The notes beneath the pieces are model-generated. The model was not told the origin of the DNA, made no database searches, and saw only the letters and a list, made by a program, of their open reading frames with translations. A stretch of 64,000 bases of DNA from Ampullaceana balthica. Its lineage: Eukaryota > Mollusca > Gastropoda > Lymnaeidae. The DNA lies in NCBI GenBank assembly GCA_944989445.1, contig CALYLW010000060.1:1801959-1865958 (forward strand), read 5' to 3'. Positions within the stretch are counted from its first letter, which is position 1. Each line of letters opens with the position of its first letter. Of the stretch, positions 47,531 to 58,904 are shown in pieces. The position numbers and the translations under genes are program-made.

Positions 47531-48056
47531 CAGATTCGTTAGCTTCTTATTCCTTTAATTTATTCGTCACCCTGACAGGCGTCAAATAGTCAAATAAAGT
47601 ATTTCTAATGTTAACTTTTTTAATGCGCAAACAATAATATTTTTAAATATCCCGCCCAGAGCTCTAAGACATTCACCATTAAGATCAGGGTTGTTAACTC
47701 GATCACTCAGCGGACCATGACACAAATCAACTTAACGATTGCCGACCGAACAGGATAAATATTTTAAAAAAAAGTAAAATTGAAATATGAGTAGTGCCCG
47801 TATATTACGTCTCCTTTTCATGTTTTATTTTACAAAAATCGGGCGGGGGAAGGGGGTTATTAAAAAAGACTGGATGTGGCCCGCGGGCCGTGAGTTTGAC
47901 ACTTGTGTTTAAGATCATGGGGAAACCAACCGGAACATCCGGCACTTTGACGAGCAGTGTGTTAAAAAAAAGACTGCGCAGGGAAGTCTCATGTTTACAA
48001 GGAAATAAAACTGAAAATAGGTTACTTTGCGGCGATATATTTAGAAAATGCATTAA
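47531..48056. other. unassigned DNA with one hAT end remnant
   Basis: 47872-47908 reads GATGTGGCCCGCGGGCCGTG AGTTTGACACTTGTG, the usual end sequence of a small hAT (Charlie-like) derivative. No partner end was found. Confidence 0.5.
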
Positions 48057-48478
48057 GGGCCGTACATAAATGAGGTCACGCGATTTTGGCCGATTTTTAC
48101 ACCCCCCTCCCTCGTCACACTTCGTCACAAAAACTTAGACCATACCCCCAATATGACGTCATTAAGCTTTGAACACTACCCCCCGCCTCAAAAAGCTGTA
48201 TTCGCTAATTGAAAATTATTTTGTTTCAAATTACTTTTTTGTCATTTAATTATGTATTTAGTGTAAGTCTTCACTCTAATATCGTAACAAGCTTGAAGCC
48301 ATGTAAATTATCATTAAGTAAATTGTAAGTAATCAATTATTTAAGTGGAAATATTTTTTAAGTTTCTAGTTTTGATCTGACGTCACATTTATTAAACACC
48401 CCCTCCCCCTCGTCACACATTGTCACAAATACGTGACCTCCTCCCCCCTAGGCGCGTGACATCATTTATGGACGGCCC
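48057..48478. mobile_element. CCGTCC-type MITE, complete
   Basis: GGGCCGTACATAAATGAGGT at left, GCGTGACATCATTTATGGAC GGCCC at right, with the family interior. The terminal CRE-like sites are mutated (TGAGGTCA, TGACATCA). About 422 bp. Confidence 0.85.
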
Positions 48479-48607
48479 ATTACAAGTCAGTTGCTCTTGT
48501 TTTTAATCCAAACCCAATAAAATGACACACCGTGAGGGTACAAATGTCAATAATGTTCCAAAATGTGGTTTTAAGAATGTGTGGTTATAAGACTGTGTGG
48601 CTGTACG

Positions 48608-48813
48608 CAGAGGCGTCACTAGGCTTGATGTCACCCAGTGCGGTAGGTCAAGGTGTCACCCCCCTCACGACTCACCCCCACAGACGTCCTCTGAGTCTGC
48701 CAGTGCCAAATAACGGGAACATACAGAATTTTACATTTTGCTGTCACCACTAATGATGGTGTCACCCGGCGCGGTACGCACCACCAGCCCCTCCCCCCCT
48801 ACTGACGCCTCTG
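48608..48813. mobile_element. 206-bp hAT-type MITE (CAGAGGCGTCACTAGG family)
   Basis: Ends CAGAGGCGTCACTAGGCTTG and CTACTGACGCCTCTG. The interior is close to 13576-13767 (GTGCCAAATAACGGGAACAT, AATTTTACATT). Flanks GCTGTACG and GTTGTATG agree at 6 of 8, both differences C/T. The host is itself a short GTGTGGTTATAAGAC-type repeat. Confidence 0.85.
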
Positions 48814-48886
48814 GTTGTATGGAGGTGTGATTTTGAATCTGTTTTTAAGACTGACCGCTCTGAGCCTAGCTTCTTGCACCACCAAC

Positions 48887-49262
48887 AGACATCACAGCTT
48901 GTACTCTAAGGGGACATCACAGTTGTACTCTAAGGGGACATCACAGCTTGTACTCTAAGGGGACATCACAGCTTGTACTCTAAGGGGACATCACAGCTTG
49001 TACTCTAAGGGGACATCACAGCTTGTACTCTAAGGGGACATCACAGCTTGTACTCTAAGGGGACATCACAGCTTGTACTCTAAGGGGACATCACATCTTG
49101 TACTCTAAGGGGACATCACAGCTTGTACTCTAAGGGGACATCACAGCTTGTACTCTAATGGGACATCACAGCTTGTGCTCTAAGGGGACATCACAGCTTG
49201 TACTCTAAGGGGACATCACAGCTTGTACTCTAATGGGACATCACAGCTTGTACTCTAAAGGG
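48887..49262. repeat. 25-bp minisatellite, ~15 copies
   Basis: Unit ACATCACAGCTTGTACTCTA AGGGG, very homogeneous, with rare AATGGG and GTGCTC variants. One 24-bp copy (ACAGTTGTAC) is near the left end. Confidence 0.95.
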
Positions 49263-49357
49263 AATTAATGAAGAAATAATGGTGACTTTCTGATTTCAGA
49301 CACAGTGATGTTTCCTAACAACACAGTTTCTTTAAAAATATTTTAATGTGTGTTTAA

Positions 49358-49734
49358 GGGGCGTCCGTAAAATAACGTTACGCGATTTCGACCGATTTCT
49401 TCCATCCCCCCTCATCACACGTCATAAAAAAATTTAGACCCCTCCCCTCAAATAGTATCATAAAGCGTTGCCCCCCCCCCTCATAAAAGCGGTATTTCCT
49501 ATTTGATAATGAGCATGTTCCAAATCACTTTATTGTTATTTAAATATTTAGTGGAAGGTTGCAATCTAATATCGGAACACGCGTGAAGCCATTTAAAACG
49601 TCATTAATTAAATTTTAAGCAATAAAATATTTAAGTGGAGCTTTTATTTAAAGTTGCGCGTTTTGATGTGACGTCACAGTTCTTAAACACCCGCCTGGCC
49701 CCTCAGGTGCTTGATGTCATTTATGAAAGACCCC
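49358..49734. mobile_element. CCGTCC-type MITE, diverged
   Basis: GGGGCGTCCGTAAAATAACG at left and GATGTCATTTATGAAAGACCCC at right. The interior retains TTTTGATGTGACGTCACAGT and GAAGCCATTTAAAACG. Flanks TTAA and TTAG hint at a 4-bp target duplication but are inconclusive. Confidence 0.8.
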
Positions 49735-51424
49735 TTAGCAACCTAAGGACTCTTAAGTTTTATTGATATTTATTGTGATCGATTGTGGGATTAATATTTT
49801 TTTAGATCTGTTGAAAATTTCAGTAGATAGTTAAACTCACCTTATGCTTATTAGATTTGGGAAGAAATCGATAAGTGAGATTCAAAAAGAACCTGAAAGA
49901 AAATGCCCATCAGCACGTTCCATTCACAAAGTATTTTTCGTGAACCTGCTACAATCACGCTGTAGAGCAGGTTCTTAAGAATGTAATTTATTCTGACACG
50001 GCGTTGAGTTGTTTTTATGGTAACGAGTTAAGCCCGGGCTGTCCCGTCGGGTGGCGCTTGAGCTGCAACTTTCGCCAAACAACTCGTTCAATTATTATTA
50101 AAATAATTTAATTGGATTGGTTTATAAGCTTAAGTCAGAAATTGTTAAAAACTGATGGATTGACCCCCAGTTAAGTCAGCTAAAACTTTAATAGCTTAAT
50201 CCTCCGCACAAGCCAAACCTACTGTGAAAATTTCAGCACTCTAGCAAGTCAGAAAACGTGTTTACGAGCGTTTTGAAAAAGTTGACGACATTTACAGATC
50301 CGGAAGCGTGCACAAGTTAATAGGATAGGGCCCTTAAAAATGCAATTTAAAAACTAAAATTGAGACAATTCAAAAATGATTTTAAAATATTTTGAAAGAG
50401 GAATACACAAAGAAGAAAATATTAAGTCAAAGTGTTGTAGAAAGTATGCTAAAATATATTTCTGATTTTTTTTTAAAAATGTATTCTTTAAATAACTTGT
50501 TATAAGTCTTATAAGATTATCTTTTCTCCTTGATTGAATTTTTATAAACAGTTGTATATTTGCAGAATAGAATAAAAGCATAGAGAAGCCTCTTATAAGA
50601 TAAATAACTTCTCACTTTGTGTATCGCGATGGCATTGAATCTTCCTTGTTTGGTCTGTGTTTGAACCTATCTGGTATATCTAATTTTAATGAAATACAAA
50701 TTTAAAATTATTCTTTGGCATTTTTTAAAACTTTGCTAATAATGTGGTATTTCAGAAATATTTAAAATCAACGATTTTATTGGAAATGTGCAATACAAAT
50801 GTTTTAAGACTATAATTCTTAAAATTGTTCATATTCGAAGCGGAAATCAATTCTTGGAAAGAATGTGAGTTATTTATACCTGTCCTTGTTGCATACTTTT
50901 TATTTAAAAAAAGGATTGATTAGTATTTTATTTAAGCAAAAATGTATTTTTTAAAAACTTTTTCATGTACTTTTAAATAAAATGGATGAATTTTACATTT
51001 GTATTTTGTTTAACGAATTTTACTTTTGTCTTTTGAGTCGAATAAAAATATTTATACTTTTACTTAAAACTAAAAAGAATTCGATAACAAAAGATTTTTG
51101 TTTTTAAAGTCTAAAAATAGTTTGAGTTGTTTAAAGATAAATGCATTACAAATTAATTTTAAAATGTAGATAGTCCCGTGAAAGAAATGTTTGTTAGTTT
51201 GTTTTTTAAATTAATGATTTTTAATATTCTCCATGCATCGGTCGATTGCATTTAATTTTGTTTAAATGTTGTATTCGCTTGGATTTGAGCTGCCGTCTTT
51301 CAAATGTGGTTGTTTTATTGAGTCTTTGTGCAATAACCCTTTTAACTCCCAGATTTGACAAATTATTTGAATGTAGCTCCAGATATTTCAACCAAACACA
51401 CATTATAGGATCCGATTCGTGAGG
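49735..51424. other. AT-rich unassigned DNA
   Basis: No gene was recognised. 49920-50110 is slightly GC-richer (GCCCGGGCTGTCCCGTCGGG) without an open frame. The small minus frames at 50354-50581 and 51221-51403 look like chance. Confidence 0.5.
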
Positions 51425-51513
51425 TCAAATCTCTGTTACGCCAGGGAACGATGACCGTGTCGTGGACAGGTAGATGCCGCAGTTTTGTCCTAGTTTCCCC
51501 AGTACACATGCTC
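51425..51513 (-). CDS. candidate short terminal exon, unassigned gene
   Basis: On the minus strand the acceptor ATTCATCATAG precedes 51513. The phase-1 reading gives two bases, then ACVLGKLGQNCGIYLSTTRS and SSFPGVTEI-type sequence to a TGA at 51425. The stretch is clearly GC-richer than its AT-rich surroundings and has the same phase as the gene A/B modules. I do not recognise the domain. The competing frame (MCTGETRTKLRHLP) is also open, so coding status is tentative. Confidence 0.3.
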
Positions 51514-51517
51514 CTAT

Positions 51518-52272
51518 GATGAATTAAATTGAAAAGTAAGCAGATTGAACCGAAACAAAATTAACTTTTAAAATATAGGTAAAAAAATGAATGTTTAAAA
51601 ACGCGCTTCTATTCCAATGCATTAAAAAGGACAAAATAAATTATTCGTACACACTACGATTTGCTTTCAATTTCTCATATTTACAAAATTAACAGCGTGG
51701 ACGCCACGCATGGACAATCAATGGTATGGCCATGGGTACTAGTTATGAAACACCATGTGGACTCACTCATAATTAAAATAATTATGTGTCAATCATCGTC
51801 AACATACCTTTACAACCATGCTCCAATCATATACAGTGTGTCTCTGTAGAACAATGATTGAGAGTACACTAGAAAGTCTTACTTGAACGACGAATCTTCA
51901 GGGAGATGGAAATTCCACTGAACAATCCTGAAAAATGCGAAAATTTAGTTCAAATGGGAACTTGGCTTATGACACGGATGTGTGTTGTTAGTTGGCTTGT
52001 GACACAGACATGTGTTGTTAATTTGTTTATGACACGGACATGTGTCATAGTATTCCACATGTTAACCACGACTTGTGATCATTCAACAAGTTGACCTGCA
52101 TCGAGAGAAAGATAAGAAAGTTATTTTCACCTCCAAAACCAAGCACACACACACTCAAAGCAAAAGTTTGTTACCGAAGACAAATATGGACCATTTGCTC
52201 TGGTAGTAGTTGTTGGTTACTGAACATCCTCTTTATAATTTGACTTCGCTCAATGATTTAACCCGTCTTCTG
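51518..52272. other. unassigned DNA
   Basis: A ~32-bp repeat (CTTATGACACGGATGTGTGT TGTTAGTTGG-like, three copies) lies at 51964-52048. No supportable gene. Confidence 0.5.
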
Positions 52273-54305
52273 TCAAGATGACAATGATCGTAAGCACCAA
52301 AGATGACAATGATCGTAAGCACCAAAGATGACAATGATCGTAAGCACCAAATATGACAATGATCGTAAGCACCAAAGATGACAATGATCGTTAGCACCAA
52401 AGATGACAATGATCGTAAGCACCAAAGATGACAATGATCGTAAGCACCAAGGATGACAATGATCGTAAGCACCAAAGATGACAATGATCGTAAGCACCTA
52501 AGATGACAATGATCGTAAGCACCAAAGATGACAATGATCGTTAGCACCAAAGATGACAATGATCGTAAGCACCAAAGATGTCAATGATCGTAAGCACCAA
52601 GGATGACAATGATCGTAAGCACCAAAGATGACAATGATCGTAAGCACCAAAGATGACAATGATCGTAAGCACCAAAGATGACAATGATCGTAAGCACCAA
52701 AGATGACAATGATCGTAAGCACCAAAGATGACAATGATCGTAAGCACCAAAGATGACAATGATCGTAAGCACCAAAGATGACAATGATCGTAAGCACCAA
52801 ATATGACAATGATCGTAAGCACCAAAGATGACAATGATCGTAAGCACCAAAGATGACAATGATCGTAAGCACCAAAGATGACAATGATCGTAAGCACCAA
52901 AGATGACAATAATCGTAAGCACCAAAGATGACAATGATCGTAAGCACCAAAGATGACAATGATCGTAAGCACCAAATATGACAATAATCGTAAGCACCAA
53001 AGATGACAATGATCGTAAGCACCAAAGATGACAATGATCGTAAGCACCAAAGATGACAATAATCGTAAGCACCAAAGATGACAATAATCGTAAGCACCAA
53101 AGATGACAATGATCGTAAGCACCAAAGATGACAATAATCGTAAGCACCAAAGATGACAATAATCGTAAGCACCAAAGATGACAATAATCGTAAGCACCAA
53201 AGATGACAATGATCGTAAGCACCAAAGATGACAATAATCGTAAGCACCAAAGATGACAATAATCGTAAGCACCAAAGATGACAATGATCGTAAGCACCAA
53301 AGATGACAATAATCGTAAGCACCAAAGATGACAATAATCGTAAGCACCAAAGATGACAATAATCGTAAGCACCAAAGATGACAATGATCGTAAGCACCAA
53401 AGATGACAATGATCGTAAGCACCAAAGATGACAATGATCTTAAGCACCAGAGATGACAATGATCGTAAGCACCAAAGATGACAATGATCGTAAGCACCAA
53501 AGATGACAATGATCGTAAGCACCAAAGATGACAATGATCGTAAGCACCAAAGATGACAATGATCGTAAGCACCAAAGATGACAATGATCGTAAGCACCAA
53601 AGATGACAATGATCGTAAGCACCAAAGATGACAATGATCGTAAGCACCAAAGATGACAATGATCGTAAGCACCAAAGATGACAATAATCGTAAGCACCAA
53701 AGATGACAATAATCGTAAGCACCAAAGATGACAATGATCGTAAGCACCAAAGATGACAATAATCGTAAGCACCAAAGATGACAATGATCGTAAGCACCAA
53801 AGATGACAATAATCGTAAGCACCAAAGATGACAATAATCGTAAGCACCAAAGATGACAATGATCGTAAGCACCAAAGATGACAATGATCGTAAGCACCAA
53901 AGATGACAATAATCGTAAGCACCAAAGATGACAATAATCGTAAGCACCAAAGATGACAATGATCGTAAGCACCAAAGATGACAATAATCGTAAGCACCAA
54001 AGATGACAATGATCGTAAGCACCAAAGATGACAATAATCGTAAGCACCAAAGATGACAATGATCGTAAGCACCAAAGATGACAATAATCGTAAGCACCAA
54101 AGATGACAATAATCGTAAGCACCAAAGATGACAATGATCGTAAGCACCAAAGATGACAATAATCGTAAGCACCAAAGATGACAATAATCGTAAGCACCAA
54201 AGATGACAATGATCGTAAGCACCAAAGATGACAATAATCGTAAGCACCAAAGATGACAATAATCGTAAGCACCAAAGATGACAATGATCGTAAGCACCAA
54301 AGATG
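52273..54305. repeat. 2-kb minisatellite of a 25-bp unit, ~81 copies
   Basis: Unit AAAGATGACAATGATCGTAA GCACC. One dominant binary variant (ATGATCG or ATAATCG) and rare ones (ATATGAC, GTTAGC, AAGGATG). The left ~700 bp is nearly all G type and the right part mixes G and A types. 25 is not a multiple of three and the unit has no minus-strand stop in any frame, so three overlapping minus frames of about 286-593 codons stay open. They encode the same SLVLTIIVIFGAYDHCHLWC period and are not genes. Confidence 0.98.
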
Positions 54306-54400
54306 AAGAAACAGAACTGCACTCATGTGGGCTCTCAGGATGAAAATCATTAATAATGATTAATTAATTATTAATTCTTCTTACCGGATGTGCTTTGACG

Positions 54401-54512
54401 TTTTGATACACAGTTATTTCCCTTTAACCAATTAGGTACAGAGTCTAAACGGTGAAGTTTTGGTACACAGTTATTTCCCTTTAACCAATTAGGTACAGAG
54501 TCTAAACGGTGC
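54401..54512. repeat. ~56-bp direct tandem duplication
   Basis: GGTACACAGTTATTTCCCTT TAACCAATTAGGTACAGAGTC..AAACGGTG occurs twice in tandem with minor changes at the junction. Confidence 0.88.
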
Positions 54513-54772
54513 AAGGTTCACGCAGTCTTGTTATTTTTTAAAAATTTTAATTTTATGTCCCATGACCTCATGGTTGTAAGGAGCTCTATTGTTTTTATTA
54601 CAACTTTCTCAAGGCTTGGTAGACTCAGCGGCGCCCATCTCCTCTCCAAGTCAGCGTTGGACTTTTTAGCGATATTCATATCAATCTTTATAATATGGCT
54701 TAGCGTGGGCTAGATCCCTCTGCTTGTGAGGCGAGCGCACTACTGACTTCCCTATCCAGGTGCCAGGCTATC

Positions 54773-55032
54773 ACGCAGTCTATACAACGATAGATTCACG
54801 TAGTCTATACCACGATAGATTCACGCAATCTATACCACGATAGATTCACGCAATATATACCACGATAGATTCACGCAATATATACCACGATAGATTCACA
54901 CAATCTATACCACGATAGATTCACGCAATCTATACCACGATAGATTCACGCAGTCCATACCACGATAGATTCACACAGTCTCTACCACGATAGATTCACG
55001 CAGTCTATACCACGATATATTAACGCAGTCTA
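54773..55032. repeat. 25-bp minisatellite, ~10 copies
   Basis: Unit CTATACCACGATAGATTCAC GCAGT, with GCAAT and ACAAT variants. The neighbouring 54513-54772 has an isolated GTGGGCTAGAT...GAGGCGAGCGCAC string also seen in the hAT copies (GTGGGCTAGATGCC), probably a shared element remnant. Confidence 0.92.
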
Positions 55033-55225
55033 TTCCGTGACAAACCTACTTACCACAACCTACATGCCAGCTTAGACAAACTTAATTGAAATATTATTTT
55101 GTGCTTTTCACCCACAAAAAATCTCTTTGTTAATTTTTAAATTTTCTTTTACTTAAATTGTTTCAGTCAACGATCTTTTATCCCCAATCCTACTCCAGTG
55201 ACCTTTGGTAACACACAGATATATA

Positions 55226-56845
55226 TCTAATATATAAAGCTCAGTTGGTGTTTGTATGTTTGTATTTTTGTATGTTTGTATGTTTCACTTTTTCCACTTT
55301 CTGTTAGACAGCCACGGAAAAACCAAATGACGGACGGGGACCAAATTTGGCAGGACGGTTCCTTTTACCCTGAAGGTGGTTTTCAGATAGGTTTTGTAAT
55401 TGTCCCTTTTGCCCGAATGCCGTAAATTAAATAATCAGAAAATGCAGAGACAAAGAATAAAAAATTTAAACCTCATTTCTGTATTGAACAAATTTACGCG
55501 GACGTTCAAATGCCGTTCAAAGCGAGATACTTTTGGTGACGTTTTTTTTCCAAATACTTTATTTTCAGCGGGGCGCATTCAAAAAGTATTATAATGTCTA
55601 ATTACGGTGCGCACATTTTCGTGTACGTTTCATAATTTGAGCTGTGTAGTACAAAGAATTGTCATTTTCTTTACTGTTACTTTCTATATATTAGATAGAC
55701 ACGTAAACATATTTAATTACAACTGCCATACGATGCATTAGATTTCATTGTTTACACGTTTAAATGTAATTGCGAATTTGTTTTAATTATTTTATGTTCC
55801 ATAACTCGACATTTAATAAAAACCTATTTATGTAAGAATTGTGTAAGTATTTTTTTCAAGGCTTCATTTTTAGCGATGCGTGTTCTAAAAATCTTTTATC
55901 GCCTAATTACCGTGCGCACATTTTCGTGTACGCATCTTAAATTTAGCTGTGTCCTATTCCTATTAATATAACATTTATATTTTGTTTGTCTTTTACATAA
56001 GCTATTGTTTTTTACATAACCTATACACTTATACTATTTAAACTTAGGCTACCGGACCTATTAACATAAGTAGATGAAACTAATAAAGTGATCCTGAAAA
56101 CGCTTAATTATTTTGTATTGCGAATTGAATATGTTATGTTCATTCCTTTGATGATGGATAAACATAAGCCATTTTTAAAATCAATTATTGTCATGGTTTC
56201 ACATGCGTTTTTAACATAAAATTGATTTGTTTTAAATTAGGAATACAGCCTAATTTCTTTATTTATCTTTATTATCTTTATCTCATAGACGCTGTTGCAA
56301 ATATTGTCACCAAAGCAGTGGCCTTTTTTTAATGGATACAAACAAACAAACATAAAAATATCAACTGAGCTTTATATAATACATATGCGTTTAAATTATT
56401 TTAATTTTAATTATTTTCACGATGCAATGTATTAATATTTTACATGCAATGAATAAAATTGGGATTTTAAAAATTTTAATTCATAACTCGACATTTAATT
56501 AAAAACCATACATGTAGCGAGTTTATTTTATGTTGAAAGTGATGGCCTATGTCAAATAAACTTACTCTTTAAAACAGTTTACTTAAGCTTTATATACACT
56601 ATACATAATAAACTTTCGCTACCGAACGTATTAACAAAACTTGACTAAATTTAATGAAGTGATCCTGAAAACGCTTAATTAATATGAATTGCGAATTGAA
56701 TATGTTTTTATGTTCATTCCTTTGTATTCAGAATAGCATAGTCCTTTTCTAAAATTGCCTTTTAATCATTTTTAAGCTGCACATATTAACAGACGCTTGA
56801 ATCTTTTTTTTTCAATTTTAATTTTCTTTTTCAGATATAAAATCT

Positions 56846-56921
<76 letters not shown>

Positions 56922-57744
56922 TGTGTGTGTGCATTAAATATAATTTAAAAAATATGATGCCTTATCCGAAATAGGTAACAAAAAAAAAGATTCCTTTTTG
57001 AAATTATACACATTGCTTATAAACCGTAAATATAAATCGTAAAATATAGAGACATAAAAATGTTAAATATTATCTCCCTACTACAACAATTATGAATACG
57101 TCAAAAGGAGGAGTTATTTTGGTCCAGTACATTTACTTTATAACAAGACTTTATTTTATGCGGCCAGCTTTCTATATTGTCTAAATGTGGTGTGCACATT
57201 TTTTATATCATTTTAATACGACCGGTTTTTAAAAAAAAAGTATTTTAGAAAGTAGATTTATAATTTTGTTTGTTTGCGCTATGAGTCACTTAGCTTTATT
57301 CATTTTAAAGGGATAGTGCCACATGTTCTTTATCTCATAGACGTGGTTACAAATATTATATAACTTACAATTGTGATACGATGCAGTTTCGTGATTATAT
57401 ATTAAATTTTTGAGTGTCGAGGGTGGTAGAGCTCTTTTGGAAAACCTTTAAGTTATGTTAAATTAGTACAAGTGGGAATGAAATCGTAAATTTAGTTATT
57501 ATGGTCGGCAAGGATCATTATTTAATAAATCATATCTTTTAAATAGTAAGGTAATGTTAAAAGGCACTGCATTAAGTGAAAACAACTCACGCGGTCAAAT
57601 GGCATATCTCTGTTTCTCATACGATTTTAACTAAATAGATGAATCTAAAATTTAACTTGGAAAATAAAAATTGTAATAACAAGCAACTAATACTTGGATA
57701 AACGGTCAGCACACTCCTGCTACAAAGTGCGGGTAATTTTCTAG
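55226..57744 (+). mobile_element. Helitron-like non-autonomous element (~2.5 kb)
   Basis: The 5' end is TCTAATATATAAAGCTCAGT followed by TTGTATGTTTG, CCACGGAAAAACC and GGGGACCAAATTTGGCAGGA, typical of Helitron-derived repeats in invertebrates. The 3' end is GTGCGGGTAATTTTCTAG with CTAG before a T. The insertion lies between A and T, and no inverted termini are present. Only short open frames exist. The interior has direct duplications: GTGCGCACATTTTCGTGTAC at about 55602 and 55911, and AGTGATCCTGAAAACGCTTA at about 56086 and 56657. Confidence 0.7.
56849..56932. repeat. (GT)n microsatellite
   Basis: About 42 GT dinucleotides with one A interruption near 56913; lies within the Helitron-like element. 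Confidence 0.97.
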
Positions 57745-57889
57745 TATATATATATAAAACGAAGGGACACTTTTTGTTTTAAGGATAAATTTTTACTGAA
57801 AAAACATAATTATACTTATTGATTTTCTTTCATAATTAACATTTGTATTGGCGATATTAGGTTTGTAAATGAATGAATGATGTCAATGT

Positions 57890-58053
57890 TCAAGGGTGGG
57901 TCACGTTGGGGTCAATAAGACAAAGTCCACAGTATTTGCGGCAGTATTTGTGTCCATCCACGGCGTCAAGGCAGATGGGATGTGTCGTCTCATTCATCAG
58001 GGCACAGTCCCGGAGTGACATCATGTCATCGCAGAGGCTGGGGTGGAGAGTAG
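57890..58053 (-). CDS. gene A terminal exon: ShK-like six-cysteine module and stop
   Basis: The acceptor CCCTCCCCAG precedes 58053. Phase 1 (two bases, then ACT CTC CAC CCC) matches the preceding LDLa exon, which ends after one base. It codes LCDDMMSLRDCALMNETTHP then ICLDAVDGHKYC and RKYCGLCLIDPNVTHP before TGA at 57890. The spacing C-x3-(D/M)-x4-C ... C ... C-x3-C-x2-C is that of ShKT domains, small disulfide modules common at the ends of invertebrate extracellular proteins; no toxin role is implied. One NET N-glycosylation sequon is present. No convincing donor precedes the stop, so this is taken as the end of the protein. Confidence 0.75.
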
Positions 58054-58081
58054 CTGGGGAGGGAGGTAATGACGTCATCAA

Positions 58082-58904
58082 TTGTTGTTGTCTTAATTGG
58101 TGACTTATTGATAAATCAAGGGCATAGAAGGGATAAGAAGATTATTGGTTTTATGCAAATAACAAAAAAATATTTTTTCGACTAGATGCGATACGACCCG
58201 CGGCGTAGCATACGCCGCAGACTTGCTCATAGATAGTGTAAAGAAAAGGGGGGGAGAGAAAGGACACAAACGGCAGCGCGAAGAAATGGGAAGAAGCGAG
58301 TGAACGTTAAGGGGACCGACGAAGCATTTTTTGTCTCGAGACATCCGCTGTTAGCTACCTTCCCCCCACCCTCCACCACCTCGCTCGCCAACCATAAACT
58401 GTGATTGGTCGACCCTAGCGAGGGTCATTCTTCATGCTTATTTGCACACGTCTTGTGCTTGTCCTAATTTCTGGTGAATTAAATATAGATAGATAGATAG
58501 CTGTTGACCGGGATTGTTACTCGATGAGCAGTATGAGAATGTTCTCGGAAGTAAATGATGATGCTAGCGGGAGTATTTCGGGCATGCGAAAATTTCTGCG
58601 TAGCCACCATATACTCCTAGAATCCTAGAGTAACCATGTACTGAGCGTATTGTTGAGGAGAGTGTTTGACTACGTTTCCGTCACTGAGAACAACGGAGAG
58701 CTCGTCGCCAAAGTTATCCCAATGTTACACAAAGTTTACAGCCATGTTGCCAAGTTGGAAGATCAACAGTTTCGTCTATGATCTTGTTCCAGAAATATGC
58801 GACCAATAGAAACAGTTACCTGCTGCAGGAATTGGTATAACAGGGAAAGAAGCGATTTTTCAGTGAAATACATGCGAAGGGGTGTTTATTTTTTCCGCAT
58901 CCGG
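58082..58904. other. gene A intron, with one arm of a ~130-bp direct repeat
   Basis: 58360-58480 (AACCATAAACTGTGATTGGT CGACCC, GCGAGGGT, TTCATGCTTATTTGCA, TGGTGAATTA) recurs at about 60040-60140. The two lie on either side of the GCGAC-repeat element. (GATA)4 is at 58484-58499. No exon was seen. Confidence 0.6.

Noticed and set aside
52541..54350. Minus-strand open frames of ~590 codons
   Set aside because: Pure translation of the 25-bp minisatellite in three frames, with no non-repeat coding sequence.
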